64,000 nt of DNA from NCBI GenBank assembly GCA_900546925.1, contig UREV01000010.1, forward strand, positions 1 to 64,000, read 5' to 3'. Source of the DNA: an uncultured Bacteroides sp. (GTDB lineage Bacteria > Bacteroidota > Bacteroidia > Bacteroidales > UBA932). The notes beneath the pieces were generated by a model, which saw only the letters and a list, made by a program, of their open reading frames with translations, did no database searches and was not told the origin of the DNA. Each line of letters begins with the position of its first letter. Positions within the stretch are counted from its first letter, which is position 1. A program made the translations under genes and the position numbers. Positions 27,478-35,392 of this stretch are shown here, in pieces.

Positions 27478-28305
27478 TTACATCATTTTCAGAACGTAGT
27501 CTGCCTTTATCTTATCGATAATGTTGCAGACTACTTTGAATGTACGGCTATAGTGAGAGTAATTGGCAGGTGTGATGAAATGCACGCGACCCTGCTTGAG
27601 AAGTTTCTCCGCTACAGCCTTTTTCTGTTCATTCTCAGGATTATACACTGCGATGGAATGCCCGCCGAACATACTTACAATCTTCATGCAAGGCACATCA
27701 GTCTCACCATCACCCACATAAATCATCTGAGTGAACGGAATCCTCTTCTTGTCCTCCGCCATACTCTCATTGACCTCCTTGGTATCCCTCGCGCTGAAAA
27801 TTCCCTTGTTTATCTTGAAAAGAAACTGCGTCTTCGCCGTATAATCCACAGCGATGCCTGGCCACTCAGCCTCGCCCTTCGCATCATACAGGAACGAACT
27901 CGCGAAAATGTGCTTGAACTCCTTGGCGATAGGGCAGCCCTCGATGATCTCCTTCAGCCCTGAAGAATTTATATAATGCTCCACCCTGACACCTTGGCGC
28001 TGTCCATATTCATTGACCAGATCGAACCAGCTGCCGAGCCCCTCGAACAACTTGATATCCTTGCCGAACTTCTTGAACTCGCTGCGCCTCAATCTGATAC
28101 CTTTTAACTTTGCCTCATCGAACATGAGCTTCATATACGCCAAAATATTGCTCGCGTCCTGTCCCGTGGCGATGCGGTTGCTCATCTCCCAGAACTCCTC
28201 AGGAGTCTTTCCGACAGCCTGGATGAACCCGAATTCCTGCATGTTTCCCGGCGACAAAGTCCCGTCGAAATCGTAAATCAGTGCGACGATAGGTTTTCTT
28301 TTCAT
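27478..28305 (-). CDS. HAD-family hydrolase (phosphoserine-phosphatase-like)
   Basis: A 275-residue cytoplasmic HAD phosphatase. Motif I is YDFDGTLSPG (nucleophile D12, acid D14), a cap region follows, motif II lies near INSSGLKEII, and motif IV is YVGDGETDVPCM. The cap and the overall size place it near the SerB/ThrH-like HAD subgroup, but no residue fixes the substrate, so I leave the function at phosphatase. It is transcribed alone, away from the acyl-CoA ligase gene. Confidence 0.85.
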   Translation of the reverse strand: MKRKPIVALIYDFDGTLSPGNMQEFGFIQAVGKTPEEFWEMSNRIATGQDASNILAYMKLMFDEAKLKGIRLRRSEFKKFGKDIKLFEGLGSWFDLVNEYGQRQGVRVEHYINSSGLKEIIEGCPIAKEFKHIFASSFLYDAKGEAEWPGIAVDYTAKTQFLFKINKGIFSARDTKEVNESMAEDKKRIPFTQMIYVGDGETDVPCMKIVSMFGGHSIAVYNPENEQKKAVAEKLLKQGRVHFITPANYSHYSRTFKVVCNIIDKIKADYVLKMM

Positions 28306-28380
28306 ATCCTTTCCTCTGTAATATAGACGTATATATGCAACTTCTTTGCTTGCACGTTCACAAATATAACTGAAAGTTAT

Positions 28381-28388
28381 TAAATTTG
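28381..28388 (+). promoter_or_regulatory. -7 promoter element of the acyl-CoA ligase gene
   Basis: TAAATTTG. Its last base is the first base of an in-frame GTG at 28388, so transcription must begin downstream of that codon and the ATG at 28409 is the real start. Confidence 0.7.
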
Positions 28389-28408
28389 TGCATTATCTCA
28401 AGTTGAAT

Positions 28409-30052
28409 ATGGAACATTATTTCTCAAGACTACAGAACGCTGTACGGCTTTATTGGGACAAGCCTGCTGTAAGCAACTATCGGGGTGAAATTTTTACCTA
28501 TGGCCAGTTGGCCACACAAATCGAGAGATTCCACATCTTCTTCGATGCGTGCGGAATAAAGAAAGGAGACCACATAGCCATCTGCGCGAAAAACACCGCC
28601 AGAATGGCCGTATCGTTCCTTTCCGTGAATACATATGAAGCAGTAGTAGTTCCGATCCTTTCAGACTTCACCCCTGAGAGCGTGAACCATTTGGTGGACC
28701 ATTCGGAAAGCCTTATACTCTTCACTGACAGCGATATATGGGCTAAACTCGATATCCAGGCCATGCCGCGCCTGAAAGCTGTTGTCTCTGTCAATGATTT
28801 TACTCTCCTCTGGTCTGCAGGTGAGGAAGTAAAAGCTGCTTTCGCCTCTGTACCAGAAAGATTTACCGCAAAATACCCTATGGGATTCTCCCGCGAAAAC
28901 GTGAAATACAACACCGACAACTGGGATGACCTCGACATAATCAACTATACCTCAGGAACTACCAGTGCTCCTAAGGGCGTAATGCTCACATACCGTGCGA
29001 TAAGCGCCACCGTAGACTTCGGTCAGCGTTATATCCCGTCATCAGACAAATTCACGATGGTGTCCATGCTCCCTATGGCCCACATGTATGGCCTTGTATA
29101 TGAGTTCCTTTACCCATTGTGCAACGGAACCTGCATCACATTCCTCGGCAAGACCCCGTCACCTTCGCTCCTTCTCTCAGCCATGCACGACGTGAAACCG
29201 TACCTTCTCATCACGGTACCTCTCGTCATGGAAAAAGTGTTCAAGAGCGCCATCAAACCGGTTGTCGAAAAGCCTGTCATGAAAGTGCTTACAAGCATTC
29301 CTGGAGTAAAATCATTGATCTTCAAGAAAATACGCGAGAAACTTCTCGCGGCGTTGGGTGGAAACCTTCAGATGATCATCATGGGCGGAGCACCGTTGAA
29401 TCCGGACGTAGAGAAATGGTTCAAGAAAATCGGACTCCCTTACACCGTCGGATACGGAATGACAGAGGCGGCTCCATTGCTGGCATATGAACCTTGCTAT
29501 TCATACGTTCCCGGCTCTTGCGGACGCGCGGTAGATTGCGCTACAGTCCGTATCGATTCCGAAGACCCTCAGCACGTTGCGGGCGAAATCCAGGCGAAAG
29601 GCGAGAATATCTGCATCGGTTATTTCAAGAATGAAGAAGCTACCAAAGCCGCATTTACCGAGGACGGATTCCTCAAGACCGGCGACCTTGGCGTAATCGA
29701 CGCGCATGGCAATATCTTCATCAGAGGACGCAGCAAGAGCATGATACTCAGCGCGAACGGCCAGAACATCTACCCTGAGGAAGTCGAAGCCGCAGTGAAT
29801 AGCCAGGACTTTGTCGCAGAGTCTGTCGTAGTCGACAGGGGAGCCAAGCTCGTCGCCCTCGTGTACCTCGACCACGATGCCATCCGGAAGGCCGGCCTCG
29901 ACGAGGAAACCATCTCCGACATACCGGAAAGGGTTCGGGTCAATGCCAACAGAACGCTTCCTTCTTACAGTCAGATCCAGAAGGTCGAACTCGTGGACAA
30001 GCCGTTCGAAAAGACTCCTAAGATGAGTATCAAGAGGTTTATGTACAAATAG
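28409..30052 (+). CDS. AMP-binding acyl-CoA synthetase (long-chain type)
   Basis: A 547-residue ANL-superfamily ligase that activates a fatty or other carboxylic acid with ATP to an acyl-adenylate and then an acyl-CoA. The P-loop TSGTTSAPKG lies at residues 181-190, A5-type YGMTEAAPLL in the second half, and GFLKTGDLG, GRSKSMIL and the C-terminal lysine stretch (KTPKMSIKRF) are all present. This resembles the long-chain (FadD/AAS-like) group of Bacteroidetes. The start at 28409 is set by the promoter at 28381-28388. The gene lies 74 bases upstream of the orphan barrel/lipoprotein operon and could be cotranscribed with it. Confidence 0.88.
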   Translation: MEHYFSRLQNAVRLYWDKPAVSNYRGEIFTYGQLATQIERFHIFFDACGIKKGDHIAICAKNTARMAVSFLSVNTYEAVVVPILSDFTPESVNHLVDHSESLILFTDSDIWAKLDIQAMPRLKAVVSVNDFTLLWSAGEEVKAAFASVPERFTAKYPMGFSRENVKYNTDNWDDLDIINYTSGTTSAPKGVMLTYRAISATVDFGQRYIPSSDKFTMVSMLPMAHMYGLVYEFLYPLCNGTCITFLGKTPSPSLLLSAMHDVKPYLLITVPLVMEKVFKSAIKPVVEKPVMKVLTSIPGVKSLIFKKIREKLLAALGGNLQMIIMGGAPLNPDVEKWFKKIGLPYTVGYGMTEAAPLLAYEPCYSYVPGSCGRAVDCATVRIDSEDPQHVAGEIQAKGENICIGYFKNEEATKAAFTEDGFLKTGDLGVIDAHGNIFIRGRSKSMILSANGQNIYPEEVEAAVNSQDFVAESVVVDRGAKLVALVYLDHDAIRKAGLDEETISDIPERVRVNANRTLPSYSQIQKVELVDKPFEKTPKMSIKRFMYK

Positions 30053-30126
30053 TACGCAACATTTCCCGTCAGTTCTGCATCTATATAATAGTTCCGGACA
30101 GAATCCGGACAAATGCAGAAACGGAA

Positions 30127-30810
30127 ATGACAGACAAGAAATTCATTAAAGTGGCTGCTGTAGTTATGGCAGCCACTTTCAGTTTTGTTGGGGCGTACGG
30201 GCAGTCAAGGCCGGCCGACCCGTCACTTAAATTCGAAGTGCGGATAGGAGCGTCAGTTCCGGAATGGTCGTTGATCGCAAAGTCAAGATTTTGTGATGGC
30301 TTCGGATGGGGGGAGAATTTAGATGCCTATGGCCCGAATGACGGTAAAATGGGTTCCATTATAGGCAAATACTCAGGAGCTGTCTACTCTACAGGTGCTG
30401 TGACGGCAGAGTTCTCATACATCCTTAAGAAATGGATAACATTCTCAGCAGGAATCGGTTATAATCATTTCTGGAAAGATATATATGATGGCTATAATGA
30501 TTCCAGGATAGGTACTGCACATGCAGGGGCTATTTATTTCATGCCGTTGGCCCGTTTCACCTATTTGTCGCACCGTAACGTGAAACTATATTCAGGACTT
30601 GGAATCGGTACCGCGTATTATACTGGATATAATCTCGAAGATTTCCCTTCATGCAAATTCGGAGATGTGGCGGATGAGGCTATTTTTACTCCGATGCTCC
30701 AGACCATTCCTTTCGGAGTCAGTTTTGGAAACCGCTTCTTCGGATTTTCTGAAATCGGTATGGGTTCAGTATGGTGCGGTATACGTGCAGGAATTGGATA
30801 CAGGTTCTAA
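30127..30810 (+). CDS. Outer-membrane beta-barrel protein, family unknown (paralogue A)
   Basis: A 227-residue protein with a signal peptide (through about residue 26, ending AYGQ) followed by alternating aromatic/Gly strands typical of an 8-strand barrel, and a C-terminal GIGYRF ending in Phe, the usual barrel signal. It shares a set of spaced motifs with the third gene of this group (YFMPLARFTYLS against YVMPEVRFFYF, TIPFGVSFGNRFFG against IIPFSYTLGSRIYG, GIGYRF against GVGCRF), so the two are diverged paralogues. I do not recognise the family. The gap before it holds a nested inverted repeat (TTCTGCAT...ATGCAGAA, with TCCGGA inside) but no TAnnTTTG. Confidence 0.75.
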   Translation: MTDKKFIKVAAVVMAATFSFVGAYGQSRPADPSLKFEVRIGASVPEWSLIAKSRFCDGFGWGENLDAYGPNDGKMGSIIGKYSGAVYSTGAVTAEFSYILKKWITFSAGIGYNHFWKDIYDGYNDSRIGTAHAGAIYFMPLARFTYLSHRNVKLYSGLGIGTAYYTGYNLEDFPSCKFGDVADEAIFTPMLQTIPFGVSFGNRFFGFSEIGMGSVWCGIRAGIGYRF

Positions 30811-30816
30811 TTATAT

Positions 30817-31440
30817 ATGACTATGAATAAATTACATATTATTGTCGCAGCTTTGGCAGGCATGATTGCAGTGACCTCCTGTGAAGTGGATACCGCAGAA
30901 TGGAACAGTACGCCATGGTCGTTGGAATCTTATTCGATAGGTCTGAGATGTCTGTCGGCAGAATTTCCGGCCGTCAAGATGAGTGAAATGTTGGACTTCG
31001 GAACAGAATCCATGTTCGGACCGGGAGAGCATAAGACGAAAATGGTTCTTGAGCAATATGGCGGAAATACCGAAGCTGAACTGGTAACCAAATATGTTGC
31101 AGATACTACTTGGGCATTCACCGTCACATCCGGTGCTGACGGCATATTTGAAAATATGAATGCCAAAGGAACCATATCTTTCCATACTCTTCGTAAAGGT
31201 GTCCGCGACTGGCAGGTAGAAGTTTCCGGAACGACCAAAGAGTCTACAGGTTACAGTTCATCATATAAATCTCCTGTTCAGATGGTATACAGAATCCACA
31301 ATAACGATTACAAGCGAAAATACGAAGTGGATCTGAGTGGCGAATTTGAGACTGTCTTTTATCGTGACGGGGCACGCTTTTTTGTCAATAGTATAACTTA
31401 TGGAAACAACGAAACAACTGAATATCATTATGACGACTAA
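30817..31440 (+). CDS. Hypothetical lipoprotein (barrel/lipoprotein operon, second gene)
   Basis: A 207-residue protein whose N-terminus is a lipoprotein signal with lipobox AVTSC. It is otherwise soluble and rich in beta-type residues, with a conserved-looking WQVEVSGTTKES segment and a Tyr/Asn-rich C-terminus. It starts 6 bases after the barrel gene; a second ATG two codons in is equally possible. Its end overlaps the third gene by 11 bp. I do not recognise a family. Its pairing with a barrel suggests a surface or periplasmic partner. Confidence 0.7.
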   Translation: MTMNKLHIIVAALAGMIAVTSCEVDTAEWNSTPWSLESYSIGLRCLSAEFPAVKMSEMLDFGTESMFGPGEHKTKMVLEQYGGNTEAELVTKYVADTTWAFTVTSGADGIFENMNAKGTISFHTLRKGVRDWQVEVSGTTKESTGYSSSYKSPVQMVYRIHNNDYKRKYEVDLSGEFETVFYRDGARFFVNSITYGNNETTEYHYDD

Positions 31441-32038
31441 ACTATTGAAGTCATTGGCCGTATCAGTAGCGGCCATGTTCATCTTTGTTTCTGAAGCCGA
31501 CGCCTTCCGGCCTATGAGGAAATATAAGTTCGACATCTCTGTGAACGTGTCTGCAGGTGATCCTACATCAGCATTACAGTACTACGAAAGGCCGGGGCTG
31601 TCACATTCTACACCTCCTATGGTATCTGATTTATACTCAGAGGGTATGGTGAATATCGAATACACCGGGTTGTATTCTGTTCGTTTCGAGTCGAAACTTA
31701 ACAAGTGGTTGGCAGTCGGCGGAGATATTTCAGCATTGCGGATGACAGGAGACCTCTATAAAGGTTTTGACAATAGACATCGGAAGTCAATGACTGGAAA
31801 TGCGATATATGTCATGCCCGAGGTCAGGTTCTTCTACTTCACAAGTAAATTATCTACCTTGTCCGGAGCTTTGCAGGGCGGTGCCGGATTCTATGACGGA
31901 TTTTCCCGCAAGGCTTCTGCCGAATTTCAGATTATTCCATTTTCCTATACTCTTGGCAGTCGGATTTATGGCCGTGCGGAACTTACGTTCGGAACCATGA
32001 TGAACGGCATGACATTCGGAGTGGGTTGCAGATTTTAG
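31430..32038 (+). CDS. Outer-membrane beta-barrel protein, family unknown (paralogue B)
   Basis: A 202-residue exported barrel-type protein. I chose the ATG at 31430, overlapping the previous stop by 11 bp, because it begins a clean signal peptide (MTTKLLKSLAVSVAAMFIF...SEADA); an earlier in-frame ATG at 31400 would add ten polar residues. The C-terminus TFGVGCRF ends in Phe. It is a paralogue of the 30127-30810 protein. Family and function are unknown. Confidence 0.72.
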   Translation: MTTKLLKSLAVSVAAMFIFVSEADAFRPMRKYKFDISVNVSAGDPTSALQYYERPGLSHSTPPMVSDLYSEGMVNIEYTGLYSVRFESKLNKWLAVGGDISALRMTGDLYKGFDNRHRKSMTGNAIYVMPEVRFFYFTSKLSTLSGALQGGAGFYDGFSRKASAEFQIIPFSYTLGSRIYGRAELTFGTMMNGMTFGVGCRF

Positions 32039-32052
32039 AAAAAGGAGAAGTT

Positions 32053-32751
32053 ATGAAAATGTATAAACGAATAGTGTTTGTCGCTATAATGGCTTTATCG
32101 TCAGTGTCTTGCTGTCTTTCCGGCAGGGACTATGCTCTGTATGAAGGGAAAGAATATATATATTATGCTGAAAATGTTCTCAATAAGTGTATGATTCCTT
32201 CTGTAGAGATTTTGGATTACGTCATCATGGCAAAGGAAAAATTCCCGAAACCTATGAAAGAAGGAACGTATGTCATTCCTGACAATAAGGGGTATAAGGT
32301 GGGACCCTTTGTTTGTAGTGTAGAGAATGCAGATACCGTATGGTACGTAAATTCAGAGCGTTACATAGTCCGTAGCCCAAGATTGGGAGAAAAGTCATGG
32401 ACTATCATCCGAGATGATTCATGTGCGGATATGTCTCATAGAGATTATAAATATATCTATACGGTAACCGCCATCCCGGCAGAAAAGACAGATCCTGTTT
32501 TATCTCGTCATACTTGGACCATAAAAGTGGATGGCGTCCGCAAGGAAAAATCAGATTACTCCATGGAGTTCAGTTCTGAAGGCGAGATTACTCTCGAATG
32601 GGATGAGCCTGAGACATTTCGCAGCAGCGGGTGTAGACCGACGGGTCTGCTCGGCATATCTTTTAAGAAAGGAAAGGTCGAAAAAGATTGGCTGAAAGTG
32701 CTGTACCAGGATGGCTCGGCGCAGTACCAGACATCATATAGACCTTACTAG
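32053..32751 (+). CDS. Hypothetical lipoprotein (barrel/lipoprotein operon, fourth gene)
   Basis: A 232-residue predicted lipoprotein with MKMYKRIVFVAIMALSSVSC as signal and lipobox, with a second Cys directly after. The ATG at 32053 has an SD-like AAAAAGGAGAAG ahead of it; an in-frame TTG at 32026 inside the previous gene is unlikely. The mature part is beta-rich and contains three clustered Lys/Trp-rich segments (HTWTIKVDG, EITLEWDEPE). No family recognised. It ends at a stop codon that lies inside the first copy of an 18-bp direct repeat. Confidence 0.7.
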   Translation: MKMYKRIVFVAIMALSSVSCCLSGRDYALYEGKEYIYYAENVLNKCMIPSVEILDYVIMAKEKFPKPMKEGTYVIPDNKGYKVGPFVCSVENADTVWYVNSERYIVRSPRLGEKSWTIIRDDSCADMSHRDYKYIYTVTAIPAEKTDPVLSRHTWTIKVDGVRKEKSDYSMEFSSEGEITLEWDEPETFRSSGCRPTGLLGISFKKGKVEKDWLKVLYQDGSAQYQTSYRPY

Positions 32752-32859
32752 ACTGCTCAAGTTTCGCAAGTTGTCAGACTTACCTTCGCCCTCGCGGGCT
32801 CCATAAGCGGTGTTTCGCACATGCGAAACGTAAGTAGACTGATAGACCTTACTAGACTG
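32738..32859 (+). repeat. 18-bp direct repeat around the end of the lipoprotein operon
   Basis: ATAGACCTTACTAGACTG occurs at 32738-32755, spanning the stop codon of the last lipoprotein gene, and again at 32842-32859. Between them is the palindrome GTTTCGCA-CA-TGCGAAAC (32814-32831). The second copy duplicates the end of the gene, as expected for a small tandem duplication or a deletion footprint. Confidence 0.85.
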
Positions 32860-32870
32860 ACAATTTGTCA
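32858..32870. promoter_or_regulatory. Palindromic operator candidate upstream of htpG
   Basis: TGACAATTTGTCA is a perfect 6-bp inverted repeat around a central T. It lies about 145 bases before the htpG ATG, in a gap with no clear TAnnTTTG. Its position ahead of a heat-shock gene suggests a regulator site, which is inference. Confidence 0.45.
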
Positions 32871-33015
32871 CACGTTTCGGAATGGAACGTTATTTGACTG
32901 ACATTTGGCTGTTCGGATTACCGGGCGGCCTTGTTGTTTGAATGACGACCTCAGGTTCGGGGCAGGCTGCTCAGGTAAACGTCCGGCAACATTGACAAAT
33001 AAAAAATTAGATATT

Positions 33016-35064
33016 ATGGCAGAGATTAAAGGTAAAATCGGTGTTACCACTGAGAATATATTCCCGGTGATTAAACAATTCTTGTATTCTGATCATGAAA
33101 TTTTCCTTAGAGAGTTGGTAGCCAACGCAGTAGATGCTACTGAGAAGATGAAGGCACTCGCATCATCAGGCGACTTCAAGGGCGAACTCGGAGAATTGGC
33201 AGTCAGAATAGAACTTGACGAGAAAGATAAGGTCCTCAAGATTATCGACCGCGGTATCGGTATGACAGAAGAGGAAATCGACAAGTATATTAACCAGATA
33301 GCATTCTCATCAGCAGGGGAGTTCCTGGAGAAATATAAAGACCAGATTGGCAACATTATAGGTCATTTCGGACTTGGTTTCTATTCTGCGTTCATGGTTT
33401 CCAAGAAGGTGACCATCGAATCTCTTTCATGGAAAGACGGCGCAAAGGCTGTCAAATGGTCATGCGACGGCAGTCCTGAATATGAGATGAGCGCATCTGA
33501 CAAGTCTGACAGGGGAACATGTATCACATTGTACTTGGATGATGATTCTTCAGAGTATGCTGCCAAGGGCAAGATCGAGCAGCTTCTGAACAAGTACTGC
33601 AAATTCATGCCGTTCCCGATTATTTTCGGCAAGGAGCAGGAATGGAAAGACGGTAAATATGTAGATACTGATAAAGATAAGGTAATCAACACTGTAGAGC
33701 CTTTGTGGACCCGCAAGCCATCTGAACTGAAAGATGAGGATTACAAGAATTTCTATAGGGCACTTTATCCTACATACGAAGATCCTCTGTTCTACATCCA
33801 TCTGAATGTGGACTATCCGTTCCATCTGACAGGTATTCTCTACTTCCCTAAGATTAAGGAGAGAATGGCTATCGAGAAGAATAAGATTCAGCTCTATTGC
33901 AACCAGATGTTCGTTACAGACCATGTGGATAACATTGTGCCTGACTTCCTTACGCTGCTTCATGGTGTGATCGATTCTCCGGATATTCCGCTGAACGTTT
34001 CCAGAAGTTACCTCCAGAGTGACTCCAATGTGAAGAAGATTTCAGGCTACATCACCAAGAAGGTGGCTGACAGGCTGGAAGAAATCTTCAACACTGAGAG
34101 AAAGTCTCTTGAAGAGAAATGGGATAACCTTAAGCTCTTTATCGAGTATGGCATGTTGTCAGACGAGAAGTTCTGCGAGAGAGCCATGAATTTCGCTCTT
34201 CTGAAGAATACTGACGGCAAATACTTCAGTTTCGATGAATATAGAAAGGCTATCGAAGGAACTCAGACTGACAAGGATAAGAAGGTCGTTTACTTGTATG
34301 CCACTAATCTGGAGTCTCAGTATCAGTTTATTGAGGGTGCCAAGAACAAGGGTTATGATGTCCTGCTTATGGACTGCGAACTCGATTCTCACTTCGTCAA
34401 CTTGCTGGAGCAGAAGTTGAAAGACTGTCGTTTCAGCCGTGTGGACTCTGACGCTATCGATAATCTTATCCCTAAGGAGGACAGGACGAAGCCGACATTT
34501 ACCGAGGAGGAAAAGAGCGATATGAGCGATTTGTTCAAGTCAGTTCTTCCTAAGGAGTATGAATACTATGTAGAAGGTGACAACCTCGGCGAGGACGGTG
34601 CACCAATCCTGATTACCCAGAATGAGTTCATGCGCCGTTACAGAGAGATGAGCGCCATGGGCGGCGGTATGAATTTCTACGGCCAGATGCCTGAGTCTTA
34701 CAATATTACGATCAATGTCCAGAATCCTGTGATTGCCAAGATTCTCGAGGCCGAGAAAGCAGAGGTTAAACCTCAGGAGAAAGTCGCTGAAGCAGATCCT
34801 GAGATAATAAAGGCAGGCGAGGACAAGAACGCAACTGAGGAGCAGAAGAAAGCTGCAGAGGATGCGAAGACTGCCGTACGTGAGGCTAAAGAGGCTGCCC
34901 ATACGGCTCATAAGGCTGACATAGAGGAGTTTGCTTCCAAGAACGAGATTCTCCAGCAGGTTACTGATCTCGCCCTTCTTGCAAATGGACTTCTTAAGGG
35001 TAAGGCACTCAGCGACTTTATTGCACGTAGCCAGAAGGTCGTAAGCGATGCTTATCTGAAATAG
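33016..35064 (+). CDS. htpG: Molecular chaperone HtpG (Hsp90)
   Basis: A 682-residue bacterial Hsp90. The N-terminal GHKL ATPase domain shows FLRELVANAVDA, DRGIGMT and GHFGLGFYSAFMV; the middle domain includes NVSRSYLQSD; the C-terminal dimerisation domain has ETQ-like MRRYREMSAMGGG. Near the C-terminus there is a long Ala/Glu/Lys insertion (about residues 580-630) resembling a charged helical linker, seen in Bacteroidetes HtpG. The ATG at 33016 begins the family's normal N-terminus, although the frame is open for 37 codons upstream. It is monocistronic, ended by the stem at 35104-35148. Confidence 0.96.
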   Translation: MAEIKGKIGVTTENIFPVIKQFLYSDHEIFLRELVANAVDATEKMKALASSGDFKGELGELAVRIELDEKDKVLKIIDRGIGMTEEEIDKYINQIAFSSAGEFLEKYKDQIGNIIGHFGLGFYSAFMVSKKVTIESLSWKDGAKAVKWSCDGSPEYEMSASDKSDRGTCITLYLDDDSSEYAAKGKIEQLLNKYCKFMPFPIIFGKEQEWKDGKYVDTDKDKVINTVEPLWTRKPSELKDEDYKNFYRALYPTYEDPLFYIHLNVDYPFHLTGILYFPKIKERMAIEKNKIQLYCNQMFVTDHVDNIVPDFLTLLHGVIDSPDIPLNVSRSYLQSDSNVKKISGYITKKVADRLEEIFNTERKSLEEKWDNLKLFIEYGMLSDEKFCERAMNFALLKNTDGKYFSFDEYRKAIEGTQTDKDKKVVYLYATNLESQYQFIEGAKNKGYDVLLMDCELDSHFVNLLEQKLKDCRFSRVDSDAIDNLIPKEDRTKPTFTEEEKSDMSDLFKSVLPKEYEYYVEGDNLGEDGAPILITQNEFMRRYREMSAMGGGMNFYGQMPESYNITINVQNPVIAKILEAEKAEVKPQEKVAEADPEIIKAGEDKNATEEQKKAAEDAKTAVREAKEAAHTAHKADIEEFASKNEILQQVTDLALLANGLLKGKALSDFIARSQKVVSDAYLK

Positions 35065-35103
35065 TTCGGTGTTTCGCACTTGCGGAACTTGAAGATTATA
35101 TGT

Positions 35104-35148
35104 AACAAAGCCGCGCTCAGGATTCCAAGTCTTGCGCGCGGCTTTGTT
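35104..35148 (+). terminator. Terminator of htpG
   Basis: A perfect 13-bp inverted repeat, AACAAAGCCGCGC (35104-35116) / GCGCGGCTTTGTT (35136-35148), with a 19-base loop and a T-rich stretch shortly after. Confidence 0.8.
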
Positions 35149-35186
35149 TGCATATTTGATTTTTTTATTATATTTACGGAATCTAA

Positions 35187-35392
35187 CCTGATGCAGCTGC
35201 GTCTGCGGAAGAATGACCTGAAAATTGCCCGGTGTGTTTGTTTGATGCCTTCGTTGATTCTCTGAATCTCGAACGACTTGGATTTGCCAAAGCTATACCT
35301 GAAACGATGGGAAGACCATCATATGATCCACGAGACCTGCTCAAAACGTACTTTGACCAGACTCTTGCTTATCTATCTGAACTTATTGACTA
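35187..35392 (+). pseudogene. IS1182-type transposase remnant (N-terminal part)
   Basis: A frame on the plus strand reads PENCPVCLFDAFVDSLNL, then ERLGFAKAIPETMGRPSYD and PRDLLKTYF, the conserved N-terminal block of IS1182-family transposases (PENHPV...DSLDL...GR..YDPR.LLK). A stop interrupts it just before PEN (35214-35216) and it ends at a stop at 35391-35393, so only about 60 codons of a transposase of roughly 450-550 residues survive. No terminal inverted repeats or target duplication are visible. With the htpG terminator it fills the gap between htpG and the sulfatase gene. Confidence 0.75.

Noticed and set aside
32026..32052. Upstream TTG start for the fourth gene of the barrel/lipoprotein operon
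   Set aside because: It lies inside the previous gene and would put nine polar residues before the lipoprotein signal; the ATG at 32053 has an SD-like sequence.
32905..33015. N-terminal extension of htpG by 37 codons
   Set aside because: The family starts with MAEIKGKIGV-like sequence at 33016; the upstream frame is open only by chance.
35080..35265. A 61-codon open frame after htpG
   Set aside because: It runs through the terminator stem and in the wrong frame across the transposase remnant.
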